Part shown: piece after piece, positions 44,636 to 52,163 of the stretch
Position numbering within the stretch: the first letter of the stretch is position 1
Layout of the letters: every line of letters begins with the position of its first letter
Source of the DNA: Porphyrobacter sp. TH134
Lineage (GTDB): Bacteria; Pseudomonadota; Alphaproteobacteria; Sphingomonadales; Sphingomonadaceae
NCBI RefSeq assembly: GCF_002855495.1
Contig: NZ_PKRO01000007.1
Coordinates: 53,431 to 117,430 of the forward strand
Direction of reading: 5' to 3'
DNA length: 64,000 bases
Notes under the pieces: generated by a model
What the model was told of the DNA's origin: nothing
What the model saw: the letters and a program-made list of their open reading frames with translations, nothing else
The model's database searches: none
Translations under genes and position numbers: made by a program

Positions 44636-45454
44636 CTAGCGCAGCGCGCCTGCCAGCAGCTTGTGCAGCTTGGAATGCAGCGCATCATTGGCCGCCAGCA
44701 CCTGGCCGGAATGGATCGGCTCCGACCGGCCGCGGAAATCGCTCACAAAGCCGCCGGCCTCACGCACCAGCAGGCAGCCCGCCGCTGTGTCCCAATCCGA
44801 AAGCCCGCTTTCCCAGAACCCGTCAAACCGGCCCTGCGCCACATAGGCCAGATCGAGAGAAGCGGCGCCGAACCGGCGAATGCCCGCAACCTCGGGGCCG
44901 ATGGCGCCGAAAATCCGGCTCCATTCGGCAAAGTCACCATGCCCGAAGAACGGCACGCCGGTTGCGACCAGCGCATCGGCCAGACGCGAGCGGGCCGAAA
45001 CGCGCAGCCGCGCATCCTGAAGCCACGCCCCGCGGGACTTTTCCGCCCAGAAGGTTTGATCGGTGATCGGCTGATAGACAACGCCTGCGACGACTTCGCC
45101 CCAGCCCTTGCCGTCGGGCCGCGGTTCCTGCGCGGCAATGCTGATCGCAAAGTGCGGAATGCCGTGCAGGAAGTTGCTGGTGCCATCGAGAGGGTCGACG
45201 ATCCAGCGCGGCATGCCGGGATCACCCTCGATCACGCCCGCTTCTTCCATGACAAAGCCCCAGCCGGGACGGGCGGCGAGCAGTTCGTCATACAGCGTAC
45301 GTTCGGCCCGGATATCGGCCTTGCTCACGAAATCGGCCGGACCCTTGCGGCTGACCTGAAGGTGTTCGACTTCGCCGAAATCGCGCCGTAAACGCCCGCC
45401 CGCCTTGCGCGCGGCGCGTTCCATGACGCGGATGAGGCCGGAAATAGCTGCCAT
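44636..45454 (-). CDS. suhB: Inositol monophosphatase family protein
   Basis: 272 residues. Metal-dependent phosphatase of the inositol monophosphatase/SuhB group. The Mg2+ site is complete: E70-E71 in 'FVMEEAG', 'DPLDGTSNFLHG' (D87, D90) and 'SDWDTAAG' (about 220). Acts on inositol-1-phosphate and possibly other sugar phosphates; SuhB also has an RNA-polymerase-associated role in E. coli, which cannot be assumed here. Starts 9 nt after efp, so the two are co-transcribed, an arrangement I recall from sphingomonads. Confidence 0.92.
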   Translation of the reverse strand: MAAISGLIRVMERAARKAGGRLRRDFGEVEHLQVSRKGPADFVSKADIRAERTLYDELLAARPGWGFVMEEAGVIEGDPGMPRWIVDPLDGTSNFLHGIPHFAISIAAQEPRPDGKGWGEVVAGVVYQPITDQTFWAEKSRGAWLQDARLRVSARSRLADALVATGVPFFGHGDFAEWSRIFGAIGPEVAGIRRFGAASLDLAYVAQGRFDGFWESGLSDWDTAAGCLLVREAGGFVSDFRGRSEPIHSGQVLAANDALHSKLHKLLAGALR

Positions 45455-45463
45455 GATCTGTGC

Positions 45464-46027
45464 TCAGCTCGCCTTGCCGACATAGGCTTGTTCATACACA
45501 TCGACGATGATGCGCGTGCCGCTGCCGATATGCGGCGGCACCATGATGCGCACGCCATTGTCGAGGATCGCAGGCTTGTAGCTGGACGAGGCGGTCTGCC
45601 CCTTCACCACGGCGTCAGCCTCAACGATGGTGGCCTCGATCTGCGAGGGCAGTTCGACCGAAATCGGCTTTTCGTCCCACAGCTCCAGGTTCACCTGCAT
45701 CCCGTCCTGAAGGAAGGGGCGCGCATCGCCCAGCAGGTCGCCGGGCAGCGTGATCTGTTCGTAGGTGTCGTTGTCCATGAAGACGAGGTCTTCGCCCTCG
45801 GCATAGAGGAACTGAAATTCCTTGGTGTCGAGCCGCACGCGTTCCACCGTGTCGGCGCTGCGGAAGCGCACATTGGTCTTGCGGCCATCCTGCAGGTTCT
45901 TCATCTCGACCTGCATATAGGCCCCGCCCTTGCCCGGCTGGGTGTGCTGGATCTTGGCGACCTTCCAGATGCCTTTTTCATACTCAAGGATATTGCCGGG
46001 GCGAATATCGACGCCGCTGATCTTCAT
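45464..46027 (-). CDS. efp: Translation elongation factor P
   Basis: 187 residues, full length with three beta-barrel domains. The loop PGKGGAY (31-37) carries K33, the position modified in organisms with EpmA/EpmB. Relieves ribosome stalling at polyproline. C-terminal '[22 protein letters not shown]' is typical. Operon with suhB. Divergent from the small secreted protein at 46199. Confidence 0.96.
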   Translation of the reverse strand: MKISGVDIRPGNILEYEKGIWKVAKIQHTQPGKGGAYMQVEMKNLQDGRKTNVRFRSADTVERVRLDTKEFQFLYAEGEDLVFMDNDTYEQITLPGDLLGDARPFLQDGMQVNLELWDEKPISVELPSQIEATIVEADAVVKGQTASSSYKPAILDNGVRIMVPPHIGSGTRIIVDVYEQAYVGKAS

Positions 46028-46198
46028 GGGCTGTGGGCCTTCTTACGAGGTGGAAAGAGCGTTGAGGCGCGCCGCTGCAAAGGCGCACGCCCGCAAATCA
46101 TGCGCGCCCATAGCCGAGCGGGCCGGTCCGGGCAAGCGGGGCAAAATCAGGGTTAAAGGCGTGGCGGTCCCTCTTCGGGGCTGTTAAAGCCCGCGGTC

Positions 46199-46621
46199 AT
46201 GAAGACCCGTTACATATTCCTGCTGATCGTCAGCGCTGCGGCGACAGCGGCCTTTCTTCCCGGCGGCGCCGAAGGGCAGGACCGCAACGCATCGCGCCCG
46301 CAAAGCCGGGTCGGCGCTCCGGTTGGCGGGTTGTTGGGGATCCTCCAACACGGCGACTGGCAATGCGCGCTACCCGGCGATGCCGGCGGTGAGGCCTTTG
46401 TCGACGTTCCGGCCGAAGCCTTCCGTATCGGCACAGCCTCCAGCTATCTCAACGCCGCCGGCACCGGGATCTATCTGCTGCGCGGCGCCGACCTGGTCTT
46501 CACCCGCGGCCCCAAGAAAGACGAACGCTTCCGGGTGCTGGGCGAAAATACGATGCAAAAGCTGAACCCTGACGGGTCGGACAGCAAGCTGATCTGCACG
46601 CGGGTGAGCAACGGGAATTAG
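46199..46621 (+). CDS. Small secreted protein of unknown function
   Basis: 140 residues, signal peptide ('IFLLIVSAAATAAFLPGGAEG'). The mature part contains 'ILQHGDWQCALPGDAGG' and 'LICTRVSNG', so two cysteines that could form a disulfide. No family recognised; proteins with this pattern next to efp occur in Erythrobacteraceae as I recall. A weak terminator-like hairpin (CGAAAA/TTTTCG then GCCTTTT) follows at 46638-46661. Confidence 0.75.
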   Translation: MKTRYIFLLIVSAAATAAFLPGGAEGQDRNASRPQSRVGAPVGGLLGILQHGDWQCALPGDAGGEAFVDVPAEAFRIGTASSYLNAAGTGIYLLRGADLVFTRGPKKDERFRVLGENTMQKLNPDGSDSKLICTRVSNGN

Positions 46622-46637
46622 GGAAGGTAGCACCAGA

Positions 46638-46661
46638 CGAAAAGTGCGGTTTTCGGCCTTT
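46638..46661 (+). terminator. Weak terminator-like hairpin
   Basis: Stem CGAAAA / TTTTCG with loop GTGCGG, then GCCTTTT, 17 nt after the secreted-protein stop. The stem is only 6 bp and half A-T, so it may be weak. It marks the border to the AT-rich region. Confidence 0.4.
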
Positions 46662-46715
46662 TGGGAGGTTTGCAGACGCATTGGAATCAACATGAAGGTG
46701 GGCAGCCGACAAAGA

Positions 46716-47261
46716 CTACCCTCTTCGAAAAAATTCCCATGCAACCACCAATATAATCAACCCAAGTGACGCAGAAATTACCACAGAGCCTAAGTAAATT
46801 TGACTCAATTTTTCGAGATTTAATGCTTTATCTAAAAAAATTGGAATCGATATCCGAAGAAATTCTCCCGATATATTGGAGATCGATGCAATCAAGCGGC
46901 TTATCGATATAACTGCGATAGAACAAAAAATTATCAATTTCCACTGGATGACATTCGAAATCCCACTAATTTTTCCAAACATTATCTGTGATGAAGAATA
47001 CTTCTTTATCACCTCAAGTGTATCTGCATTAATGCGGGAAAAAAACAATCCAATCAACACAGCTGCAATGGTCACCGATCTGATTAGGATTATTTTTTTG
47101 CCAGAACCGCTCTGGGCTTCTGCGGCAACCGGATTGGCCTCGACGGCCAGACCATTACCATAATGGATTATAAAATCGGTGCTTAGCATATCACAAATGT
47201 GAAAAAAAATAAGGAGCCCACACAACAAAAGATAGTCATATCGCGATCTTGTGGTGTTCAT
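46716..47261 (-). CDS. AT-rich-region membrane protein (DUF5658-like), candidate immunity/partner protein
   Basis: 181 residues from ATG at 47261 with AAGGAG 6 nt before it. Four likely membrane helices (about 10-30, 55-75, 105-125, 150-178). The N-terminal stretch 'DMLSTDFIIHYGNGLAVEANP' matches the D..ST....G...EANP pattern of DUF5658-like membrane proteins. Markedly AT-rich (codons such as ATA, AAA, TTA) compared with every neighbour. Third gene of a tight minus-strand operon after two double-glycine peptides (26-nt gap), so it may protect the producer or take part in export; this is inference only. Confidence 0.8.
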   Translation of the reverse strand: MNTTRSRYDYLLLCGLLIFFHICDMLSTDFIIHYGNGLAVEANPVAAEAQSGSGKKIILIRSVTIAAVLIGLFFSRINADTLEVIKKYSSSQIMFGKISGISNVIQWKLIIFCSIAVISISRLIASISNISGEFLRISIPIFLDKALNLEKLSQIYLGSVVISASLGLIILVVAWEFFRRG

Positions 47262-47287
47262 GTGGGCTCCTTACTTTTGTATTCACA

Positions 47288-47428
47288 TCAGGTGTGGTGG
47301 TGAAGAAACTCTGATGTTAAATGTACAGCAATATAGATCCCCGCCACCGCAAGGTAGGGAAGTGCGCCACCTGCAATACATTCAATCTCATCATGAGAAA
47401 GAGTTCGGATTCCTTGCTGTTTTTGCAT
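47288..47428 (-). CDS. Double-glycine leader peptide 2 (bacteriocin-like, HHH tail)
   Basis: 46 residues, start ATG at 47428 with GAGGTGG 6 nt upstream. The leader reads MQKQQGIRTLSHDEIECIAGG: acidic, with the 'LS..EIE.IAGG' processing motif of double-glycine leaders. The predicted core is 25 residues, begins ALPYLAVAGI, is very hydrophobic and ends SEFLHHHT. It is a paralogue of the peptide 15 nt upstream: same leader motif, same core length, and the shared LP, AV, SEF and HHH positions. Too short for ordinary gene finding. No transporter or modifying enzyme is adjacent. Confidence 0.82.
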   Translation of the reverse strand: MQKQQGIRTLSHDEIECIAGGALPYLAVAGIYIAVHLTSEFLHHHT

Positions 47429-47443
47429 TACAGACCACCTCTA

Positions 47444-47608
47444 TCAAACGTGGTGATGAAAGAATTCCGACAGCAGCCACGTTCCGCCGATGATTACCGG
47501 CACAGCAGCCAACGGAAGCGGGCCACCAGCAATCTCTTCAATCTCAACACAGCTCAACGGCTGGATGGCACAAGCGGATTCGAAGTTTGCAGTATTCATA
47601 TAGGTCAT
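47444..47608 (-). CDS. Double-glycine leader peptide 1 (bacteriocin-like, HHH tail)
   Basis: 54 residues from the ATG at 47608 (AAAGG 6 nt upstream); an ATG at 47599 is an alternative and the frame runs open to 47710. The leader ends LSCVEIEEIAGG, a double-glycine processing motif. The predicted core is 25 residues starting PLPLAAVPVI, with one GG and a Trp, ending SEFFHHHV. Hydrophobic enough to span a membrane; the terminal histidines could bind metal. First gene of the three-gene AT-rich operon. Related in every segment to peptide 2, consistent with a two-peptide system or a local duplication. Confidence 0.84.
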   Translation of the reverse strand: MTYMNTANFESACAIQPLSCVEIEEIAGGPLPLAAVPVIIGGTWLLSEFFHHHV

Positions 47609-47777
47609 GACATGCCTTTCATACCATGGGTCCGAAATCGGCACCCTGTTGCGACACGACATTCCGTGGGTAAGAGCTTGTAACTTGGCCCACCGAACGC
47701 CGGTGGACACAATGTAAATTCGCGACCAAAATGCCTATAGAACAGGCAGACTAGTACGGCTCTGCATGAAAGTGCCT

Positions 47778-47815
47778 ACTGCCTTACTCCGACGGTTGCG
47801 AACGACTAAGGCAGT
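47778..47815 (-). terminator. Hairpin directly after the thiE stop
   Basis: Perfect 9-bp arms ACTGCCTTA / TAAGGCAGT with a 20-nt loop, immediately 3' of thiE on the minus strand. No U tract follows. It may separate thiE from the peptide operon downstream. The remaining ~170 nt to 47608 hold no gene and should contain the peptide promoter, which I could not place. Confidence 0.4.
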
Positions 47816-48445
47816 TTACCCCCGCATCACCTTCGCAAAGGCCGCAATCGCCGCAACCTCGTCCCCGTTCCACACCGCGCCCGAGACCGCGAGGAAATCC
47901 GCGCCCGCTTCGATCAGCGGCTTGCAATTGTCAGGCGTGATCCCGCCGATGGCGACGCAGGGGATTTCGAAGATCTGGCTCCACCATTGCAACAGTTCCA
48001 CATCGGGCACCTCGGCATCCGGCCCCTTGTCCTTGGTGGTCGAGGGGAAGAACGCGCCGAACGCGACGTAGTCCGCCCCCGCCTCGCCCGCATTCATCGC
48101 CATGTGGCGGCTGGCGTGGCAGGTGACGCCGATCTGCGCCTCACGGCCCAATTCCTCGCGCGCGTCGCGGGGCGATCCGTCGTCCTGACCCAGATGCACC
48201 CCGTCCGCCTTGAGCCGCTTGGCCAGCGCAACCGAATCGTTGACGATGAAGGCCACGTCGTGCGCCGCGCAGATGGCTTGGAGCGGTTCAGCCAGCGCGG
48301 CCGCTTCGTGGCTGTCGACACCCTTCACCCGGAACTGGAAGGCGGTGACAAGGCCCTTACCAGCAGCCAGCGCGCGGTCGAGCCGCTGGGGAAAGGCGCC
48401 GCCCACATCGAGCGGGGAGATGAGATAGAGTTGTGTTTCGGTCAT
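47816..48445 (-). CDS. thiE: Thiamine phosphate synthase
   Basis: 209 residues from the ATG at 48445 (MTETQLYL); the frame opens at 48481. Joins the pyrimidine and thiazole moieties to thiamine phosphate. TIM-barrel motifs: 'FQFRVKG' (the QxR-type start), 'FIVNDSVALAKRLKADGVHLGQDD' and 'GADYVAFGAFFPSTTKDKG', then 'CVAIGGIT'. The TS loop is conserved although many family members have 'GPIFPTxTK'. No other thi genes or TPP riboswitch are adjacent. Divergent from the small lipoprotein gene with only ~80 nt between starts. Confidence 0.92.
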   Translation of the reverse strand: MTETQLYLISPLDVGGAFPQRLDRALAAGKGLVTAFQFRVKGVDSHEAAALAEPLQAICAAHDVAFIVNDSVALAKRLKADGVHLGQDDGSPRDAREELGREAQIGVTCHASRHMAMNAGEAGADYVAFGAFFPSTTKDKGPDAEVPDVELLQWWSQIFEIPCVAIGGITPDNCKPLIEAGADFLAVSGAVWNGDEVAAIAAFAKVMRG

Positions 48446-48524
48446 GGCGGAACCGCTAATCGCTCGCGCGGTCGCTGTCACCTGTTCAGCCGCGGCTCAG
48501 CCGCTGGCGCGCTTAACCGGGCGC

Positions 48525-48932
48525 ATGAACCATCTGCTCCGCGCCGCCCTCCCGCTCACCCTCGCCGCCATCATCGGCGCCTGCGCGGTCATTCCCGATC
48601 GCGCGGGGGTGGAGAGCATTCCGCTGGCCCAAGGCAGCCCGGTTGCGCTGAGCCAGAGCGTGCGCGTCGGCGATTTGACCGTCACCCCGCAAGAGGTGGT
48701 GGAGGACAGCCGCTGCCCGATCAATGCCCGCTGCGTCTGGGCCGGGCGGTTGGTCGTGCGCACCCGGATTGATGGTACCGGATGGCGCGACACCGCCGAC
48801 CTGACACTGGGCGAGCCCTTCGGCACGCATGGCACGGTCATCGCGCTGACCTCCGGCGAACCCGCGCCCGAAGCCGGAGCCGGGCGCGAGACCGCCAAGG
48901 CGGATTACCGCTTCACCTTTGAAGCGCGCTGA
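48525..48932 (+). CDS. Putative lipoprotein with conserved cysteine pair
   Basis: 135 residues from the ATG at 48525; the frame opens at 48444. Lipoprotein signal with lipobox IGAC. The mature domain is beta-rich and has 'EDSRCPINARCVWAGRLVVR', a Cys-x6-Cys pattern common to a conserved uncharacterised proteobacterial family. Function unknown. Converges on the aldolase gene with 3 nt between stops. Confidence 0.78.
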   Translation: MNHLLRAALPLTLAAIIGACAVIPDRAGVESIPLAQGSPVALSQSVRVGDLTVTPQEVVEDSRCPINARCVWAGRLVVRTRIDGTGWRDTADLTLGEPFGTHGTVIALTSGEPAPEAGAGRETAKADYRFTFEAR

Positions 48933-48935
48933 ACG

Positions 48936-49820
48936 TCAGACGCTGGCGCTGGCAATCTGGTCAATCGCCTTGCCGAGGACGATGTTGAACTCCTCGTCCG
49001 ACTGGCCCTTGCGCAGATCCTGCAACAGGCCGCGGCTGAAGCTGGCGATCATGCCCGGGTTCTGGGACAGGCGCGAACAGGCATCGTCGGTCGAGAACCC
49101 GCCCGACAGCGCGACCACGCGCAGCACCTTGGGGTGCTGGGTCAGCGGGGTGTAGAGCCCCGCCGTGGCCGGGATCGACAGCTTGAGCATCACCTGCTGG
49201 CCTTCGGGCAGCGTATCGAGAGCTTTCAGGATTTCAGCCAGCAGTATCGCTTCGCCCGCCGCGCGGTCATCGGACGTGATGTCATATTCCGGCTCGATGA
49301 TCGGCATCAGGCCGGCCGCGATAATCTGTGCGCCCACCGCGAACTGCTGGGCGACGACGGCGGCAATCCCGGCCGGGTTGGCGGATTTGATGACCGAACG
49401 CATCTTGGTGCCGAACATGCCGGCCGCAACCGACTTTTCGAGCAAGGCGGCCAGTTTCACCATCGGCTTCATCAACTGCACGCCGTCCGCTTCGTCAGCC
49501 AGGCCTTCATCGACCTTGATGAACGGCACAATCCCGCGGGCCTTCAAGGCATCGCCGGTCGAGACGCCGTCGACCAGGCCGTCCATCGTCCGTTCAAACA
49601 GGATCGCGCCGATCACCTTGCCGCTGCCAAAGCAAGGCGAGGTGATGACGCGGGCGCGCATCGCGTGGATCTGCGCGAACATTTCCTCGTCGCCCGACCA
49701 CTCGGCATCATCCACCCCGTAACCGCGCAGCGCCTTGGGCGTCGAGCCGCCCGACTGGTCAAGCGCGGCAATAAACCCCTGTCCGGTGGCGATGCGGGTC
49801 GTCATTTCGAGGGTGTTCAT
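48936..49820 (-). CDS. Class I fructose-bisphosphate aldolase
   Basis: 294 residues. Schiff-base (class I) aldolase of the short bacterial type: 'IAALDQSGGSTPKAL' at the start, 'GIVPFIKVDEGL', 'MRSVIK', 'LMPIIEPEYDI', 'LKLSIP' (likely Schiff-base lysine region) and 'VALSGGFSTDDAC'. Cleaves or forms fructose-1,6-bisphosphate. It ends the tkt-gap-pgk series on the minus strand, 135 nt after the thioesterase gene, and so probably belongs to the same functional cluster but may have its own promoter. Confidence 0.94.
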   Translation of the reverse strand: MNTLEMTTRIATGQGFIAALDQSGGSTPKALRGYGVDDAEWSGDEEMFAQIHAMRARVITSPCFGSGKVIGAILFERTMDGLVDGVSTGDALKARGIVPFIKVDEGLADEADGVQLMKPMVKLAALLEKSVAAGMFGTKMRSVIKSANPAGIAAVVAQQFAVGAQIIAAGLMPIIEPEYDITSDDRAAGEAILLAEILKALDTLPEGQQVMLKLSIPATAGLYTPLTQHPKVLRVVALSGGFSTDDACSRLSQNPGMIASFSRGLLQDLRKGQSDEEFNIVLGKAIDQIASASV

Positions 49821-49955
49821 GGCTGGCTGTCTCCGGTGCGAAAGTGGTCTGAGGTGCGGCCCGTTTCGATCTGTGCATAGGTATGCAAAGACCCGATGAC
49901 GCGCCTTTAGCGAGGCCTCGCAGATGCTGCAACCGCGAACACTGGCGCGCCCGGA

Positions 49956-50408
49956 TCAGCGCCGCGCAAGGCGGCGAATGATGCCGGTAAAGCTCAGCGC
50001 AGGCTTGCCATCGCCGGTCACAAGCCCGCGCACAAAGATCGTCTTGCCGCCCCCGCGCGTAACCTCGCCGCGGGCTTCGACTAGCGCGCCGGGCTGGACC
50101 GAACCGAGAAAGTCCCCCGCCAAGTTCAGCGTCACCGCGTGGTCGCCGGCCAATTCGTCAGTGGCAATGGCGAACAAGGCAAAGTCGGCAAAGGTCAGCA
50201 AGCATCCGCCATGCATGAAGCCGCCGCCATTCATGTGCCGGGCTTCTGCGCGAAAGGCGCTGGTGTAGGAACCATCCGCCTCGCGCCGGTAGTAGAACGG
50301 GCCGGAGCGGGTCTCGAACGGATCGCCCTGCCAGTATCGCCACCCGGCAAACTCGCCGGTGTCCATCGTGCTCAATTGCCCGTAGCTGGTCTCGACCGCT
50401 TCACTCAT
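49956..50408 (-). CDS. PaaI-family hotdog thioesterase
   Basis: 150 residues from the ATG at 50408, which overlaps the upstream stop as ATGA; the frame opens at 50420. Single hotdog domain with 'RHMNGGGFMHGGCLLTFADFAL', the substrate-loop and helix signature of PaaI-like acyl-CoA thioesterases, and 'GSVQPGALVEARGEVTRGGG'. Substrate unknown. Sits between pgk and the aldolase with a coupled NTF2-like gene. Confidence 0.85.
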   Translation of the reverse strand: MSEAVETSYGQLSTMDTGEFAGWRYWQGDPFETRSGPFYYRREADGSYTSAFRAEARHMNGGGFMHGGCLLTFADFALFAIATDELAGDHAVTLNLAGDFLGSVQPGALVEARGEVTRGGGKTIFVRGLVTGDGKPALSFTGIIRRLARR

Positions 50409-50839
50409 CTTGATTTCCACAATTGCAGCTTGCTGACGGCGATGGCCACGCTGTCATCGGGATCGAGCCGTGCGAGGCTGAGATCGGCGAGCAGCATCGT
50501 GCTTGACCACATGCTCGTGCGGAACAGCGCCGAAACAAGGAACGCCCCCGTCCAAGGCCTGTTGCCGAGCATCAGGTCAAGCTCGGCCCCCGCGACAAAC
50601 CAGCCCGCATCCCGGTGGCGGCGCGCGATCACTTCGCGAAAGGCGAAGCGGTTGCAAGCAAAGCCGCGCTCCATCGCCGCAAGGAAACTCGGTCGATCAA
50701 GCAGTTGCGGCGGGGTGCTGCCGACCAGCATCATGAAGTCGCGGGTGGTGAGCTTCTTCATTTCCTTGGGCGAACCGGCCACCCAGGCGCGCATGGCATT
50801 CAGCGCCAGTGCCTCAATTTCGGCTTCGGTCGTGGCCAT
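50405..50839 (-). CDS. NTF2-like (SnoaL/DUF4440 type) protein
   Basis: 144 residues. Cone-shaped NTF2-like fold suggested by 'NAMRAWVAGSPKEMKKLTTRDFMMLVGSTPPQLLDRPSFLAAM' and later strands. No catalytic set recognisable. Starts 3 nt after pgk and overlaps the thioesterase start by 4 nt, so all three are co-translated. Function unknown. Confidence 0.72.
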   Translation of the reverse strand: MATTEAEIEALALNAMRAWVAGSPKEMKKLTTRDFMMLVGSTPPQLLDRPSFLAAMERGFACNRFAFREVIARRHRDAGWFVAGAELDLMLGNRPWTGAFLVSALFRTSMWSSTMLLADLSLARLDPDDSVAIAVSKLQLWKSR

Positions 50840-50842
50840 GAC

Positions 50843-52048
50843 TCAGATTTCGAGAGCAGCGACGCCAGGCAGCACACGCCCTTCCATCCATTCAAGGAAC
50901 GCGCCGCCAGCGGTTGAAATATAGGTGAAATCCGCCGAAACACCCGCTTGCGCCAGCGCGGCAACCGTATCGCCGCCGCCCGCCACGCTGATGAGCGAAC
51001 CTTCGAGCGTCAGCGCTGCGGCCGTGCGCGCCAGAGCGACGGTTGCGGTATCGAACGGCTCGGTCTCAAAGGCCCCCAGCGGCCCGTTCCACACAAGCGT
51101 ACGGCAGGTTTTGAGCACATCGGCCAGCGCTTCGGTTGCCTGTGGGCCAAGATCGAGAATCATCTCGTCGGCGGCAACCTCGTGGACATTGCAGACCCGC
51201 AAGGTGGCGGGATTGGCGGCAAATTCCTTGGCCACCACCACATCATAAGGCAAGTGGACGGTGCATCCGGCGCGGTCAGCCTCGTCCATGATCCGGGTCA
51301 CGGTGGGAGCCAGATCATGTTCGCACAGCGACTTGCCGACATCGATTCCGCGCGCGGCAAGGAAGGTGTTGGCCATGCCGCCGCCGATGATGAGGTGCTG
51401 CACCTTGCCCACCAGATGTTCGAGCACGGCAAGCTTGGTCGAAACCTTGGCCCCGCCGACCACCGCTGCCACGGGCGTTTCAGGCGAGCCGAGCGCGGCA
51501 TCCAGCGCCTTCAACTCGGCTTCCATCGAACGTCCGGCGTAGGACGGCAAGAAATGGGTCAGCCCCTCGGTCGTGGCATGCGCGCGGTGCGCGGCGCTGA
51601 AGGCATCGTTGACAAACAGCGTGCCTTGCGCGGCGATGGCCTGCGCGAAATTGGGGTCGTTCCCCTCCTCACCCGGCCAGAAGCGGCTGTTATCGAGCAG
51701 GCCGATGTCACCTGCGCGCAGGATCGTACCGACCGCCTGCGCCACCACCGGGCCGGTGATTTCGGGGATGAACATCACCTCTTTGCCCAGCACGCGCTCG
51801 ACATCGCCAATCACCATGCTGGTCGACAGCATGGATGAACGCTGCCCGCCCGGCCGTCCGAAATGCGCCAAAAGCAGCACCTTGGCCCCGCGCCCGGCGA
51901 GTTCAAGAATGGTCGGCTTGACCGCCTCGACCCGGGTCACGTCCGTCGCCGAGCCGTCCTTCATGGGAAGGTTGAGATCGACGCGCACCAGCGCAACCTC
52001 GCCGGTCAGATCGGCGGGCAGGTCGTCGAGTGTTTTGAAGCGTTTCAC
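50843..52048 (-). CDS. pgk: Phosphoglycerate kinase
   Basis: 401 residues, GTG start at 52048 with GGAG 6 nt upstream. Full set of motifs: 'LVRVDLNLPMKDG' at the N-terminus, 'LLLAHFGRPGG', 'VNDAFSAAHRAHAT', 'VVGGAKVSTKLAVLEHLV', 'WNGPLGAFE' and 'SVAGGGDTVAAL'. Second ATP-linked step of lower glycolysis. The upstream 115-nt gap to gap is nearly filled by a double-hairpin repeat whose edge lies beside the Shine-Dalgarno sequence. Confidence 0.97.
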   Translation of the reverse strand: MKRFKTLDDLPADLTGEVALVRVDLNLPMKDGSATDVTRVEAVKPTILELAGRGAKVLLLAHFGRPGGQRSSMLSTSMVIGDVERVLGKEVMFIPEITGPVVAQAVGTILRAGDIGLLDNSRFWPGEEGNDPNFAQAIAAQGTLFVNDAFSAAHRAHATTEGLTHFLPSYAGRSMEAELKALDAALGSPETPVAAVVGGAKVSTKLAVLEHLVGKVQHLIIGGGMANTFLAARGIDVGKSLCEHDLAPTVTRIMDEADRAGCTVHLPYDVVVAKEFAANPATLRVCNVHEVAADEMILDLGPQATEALADVLKTCRTLVWNGPLGAFETEPFDTATVALARTAAALTLEGSLISVAGGGDTVAALAQAGVSADFTYISTAGGAFLEWMEGRVLPGVAALEI

Positions 52049-52057
52049 ACAAATCTC

Positions 52058-52147
52058 CGTTCGCCCTGAGCCTGTCGAAGGGCCGTCCTTCTTTTTGAAC
52101 CGTCGCTCAAGAAGAAGAGCAGTGCTTCGACAAGCTCAGCACGAACG
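52058..52147. repeat. Double-hairpin palindromic repeat between gap and pgk
   Basis: Arms CGTTCGCCCTGAGCCTGTCG and CGACAAGCTCAGCACGAACG are imperfect inverted copies. Within arms, CCCT..AGGG and TGCT..AGCA pair. Same family as the element at 58381 and a sister family of that at 3663. It ends about 10 nt from the pgk start codon, so folded mRNA would sit beside the ribosome-binding site. Confidence 0.85.
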
Positions 52148-52163
52148 GTTTAGGCAAGGCGTT

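Noticed and set aside
47321..47683. 120-codon plus-strand frame over the two peptide genes
   Set aside because: No ribosome-binding site or family, and it runs antisense to two short genes with clear Shine-Dalgarno sequences and paralogous products.
48446..48524. TPP riboswitch upstream of thiE
   Set aside because: Only ~80 nt separate thiE from the divergent lipoprotein gene and no TPP-element core (such as CTGAGA) was seen.
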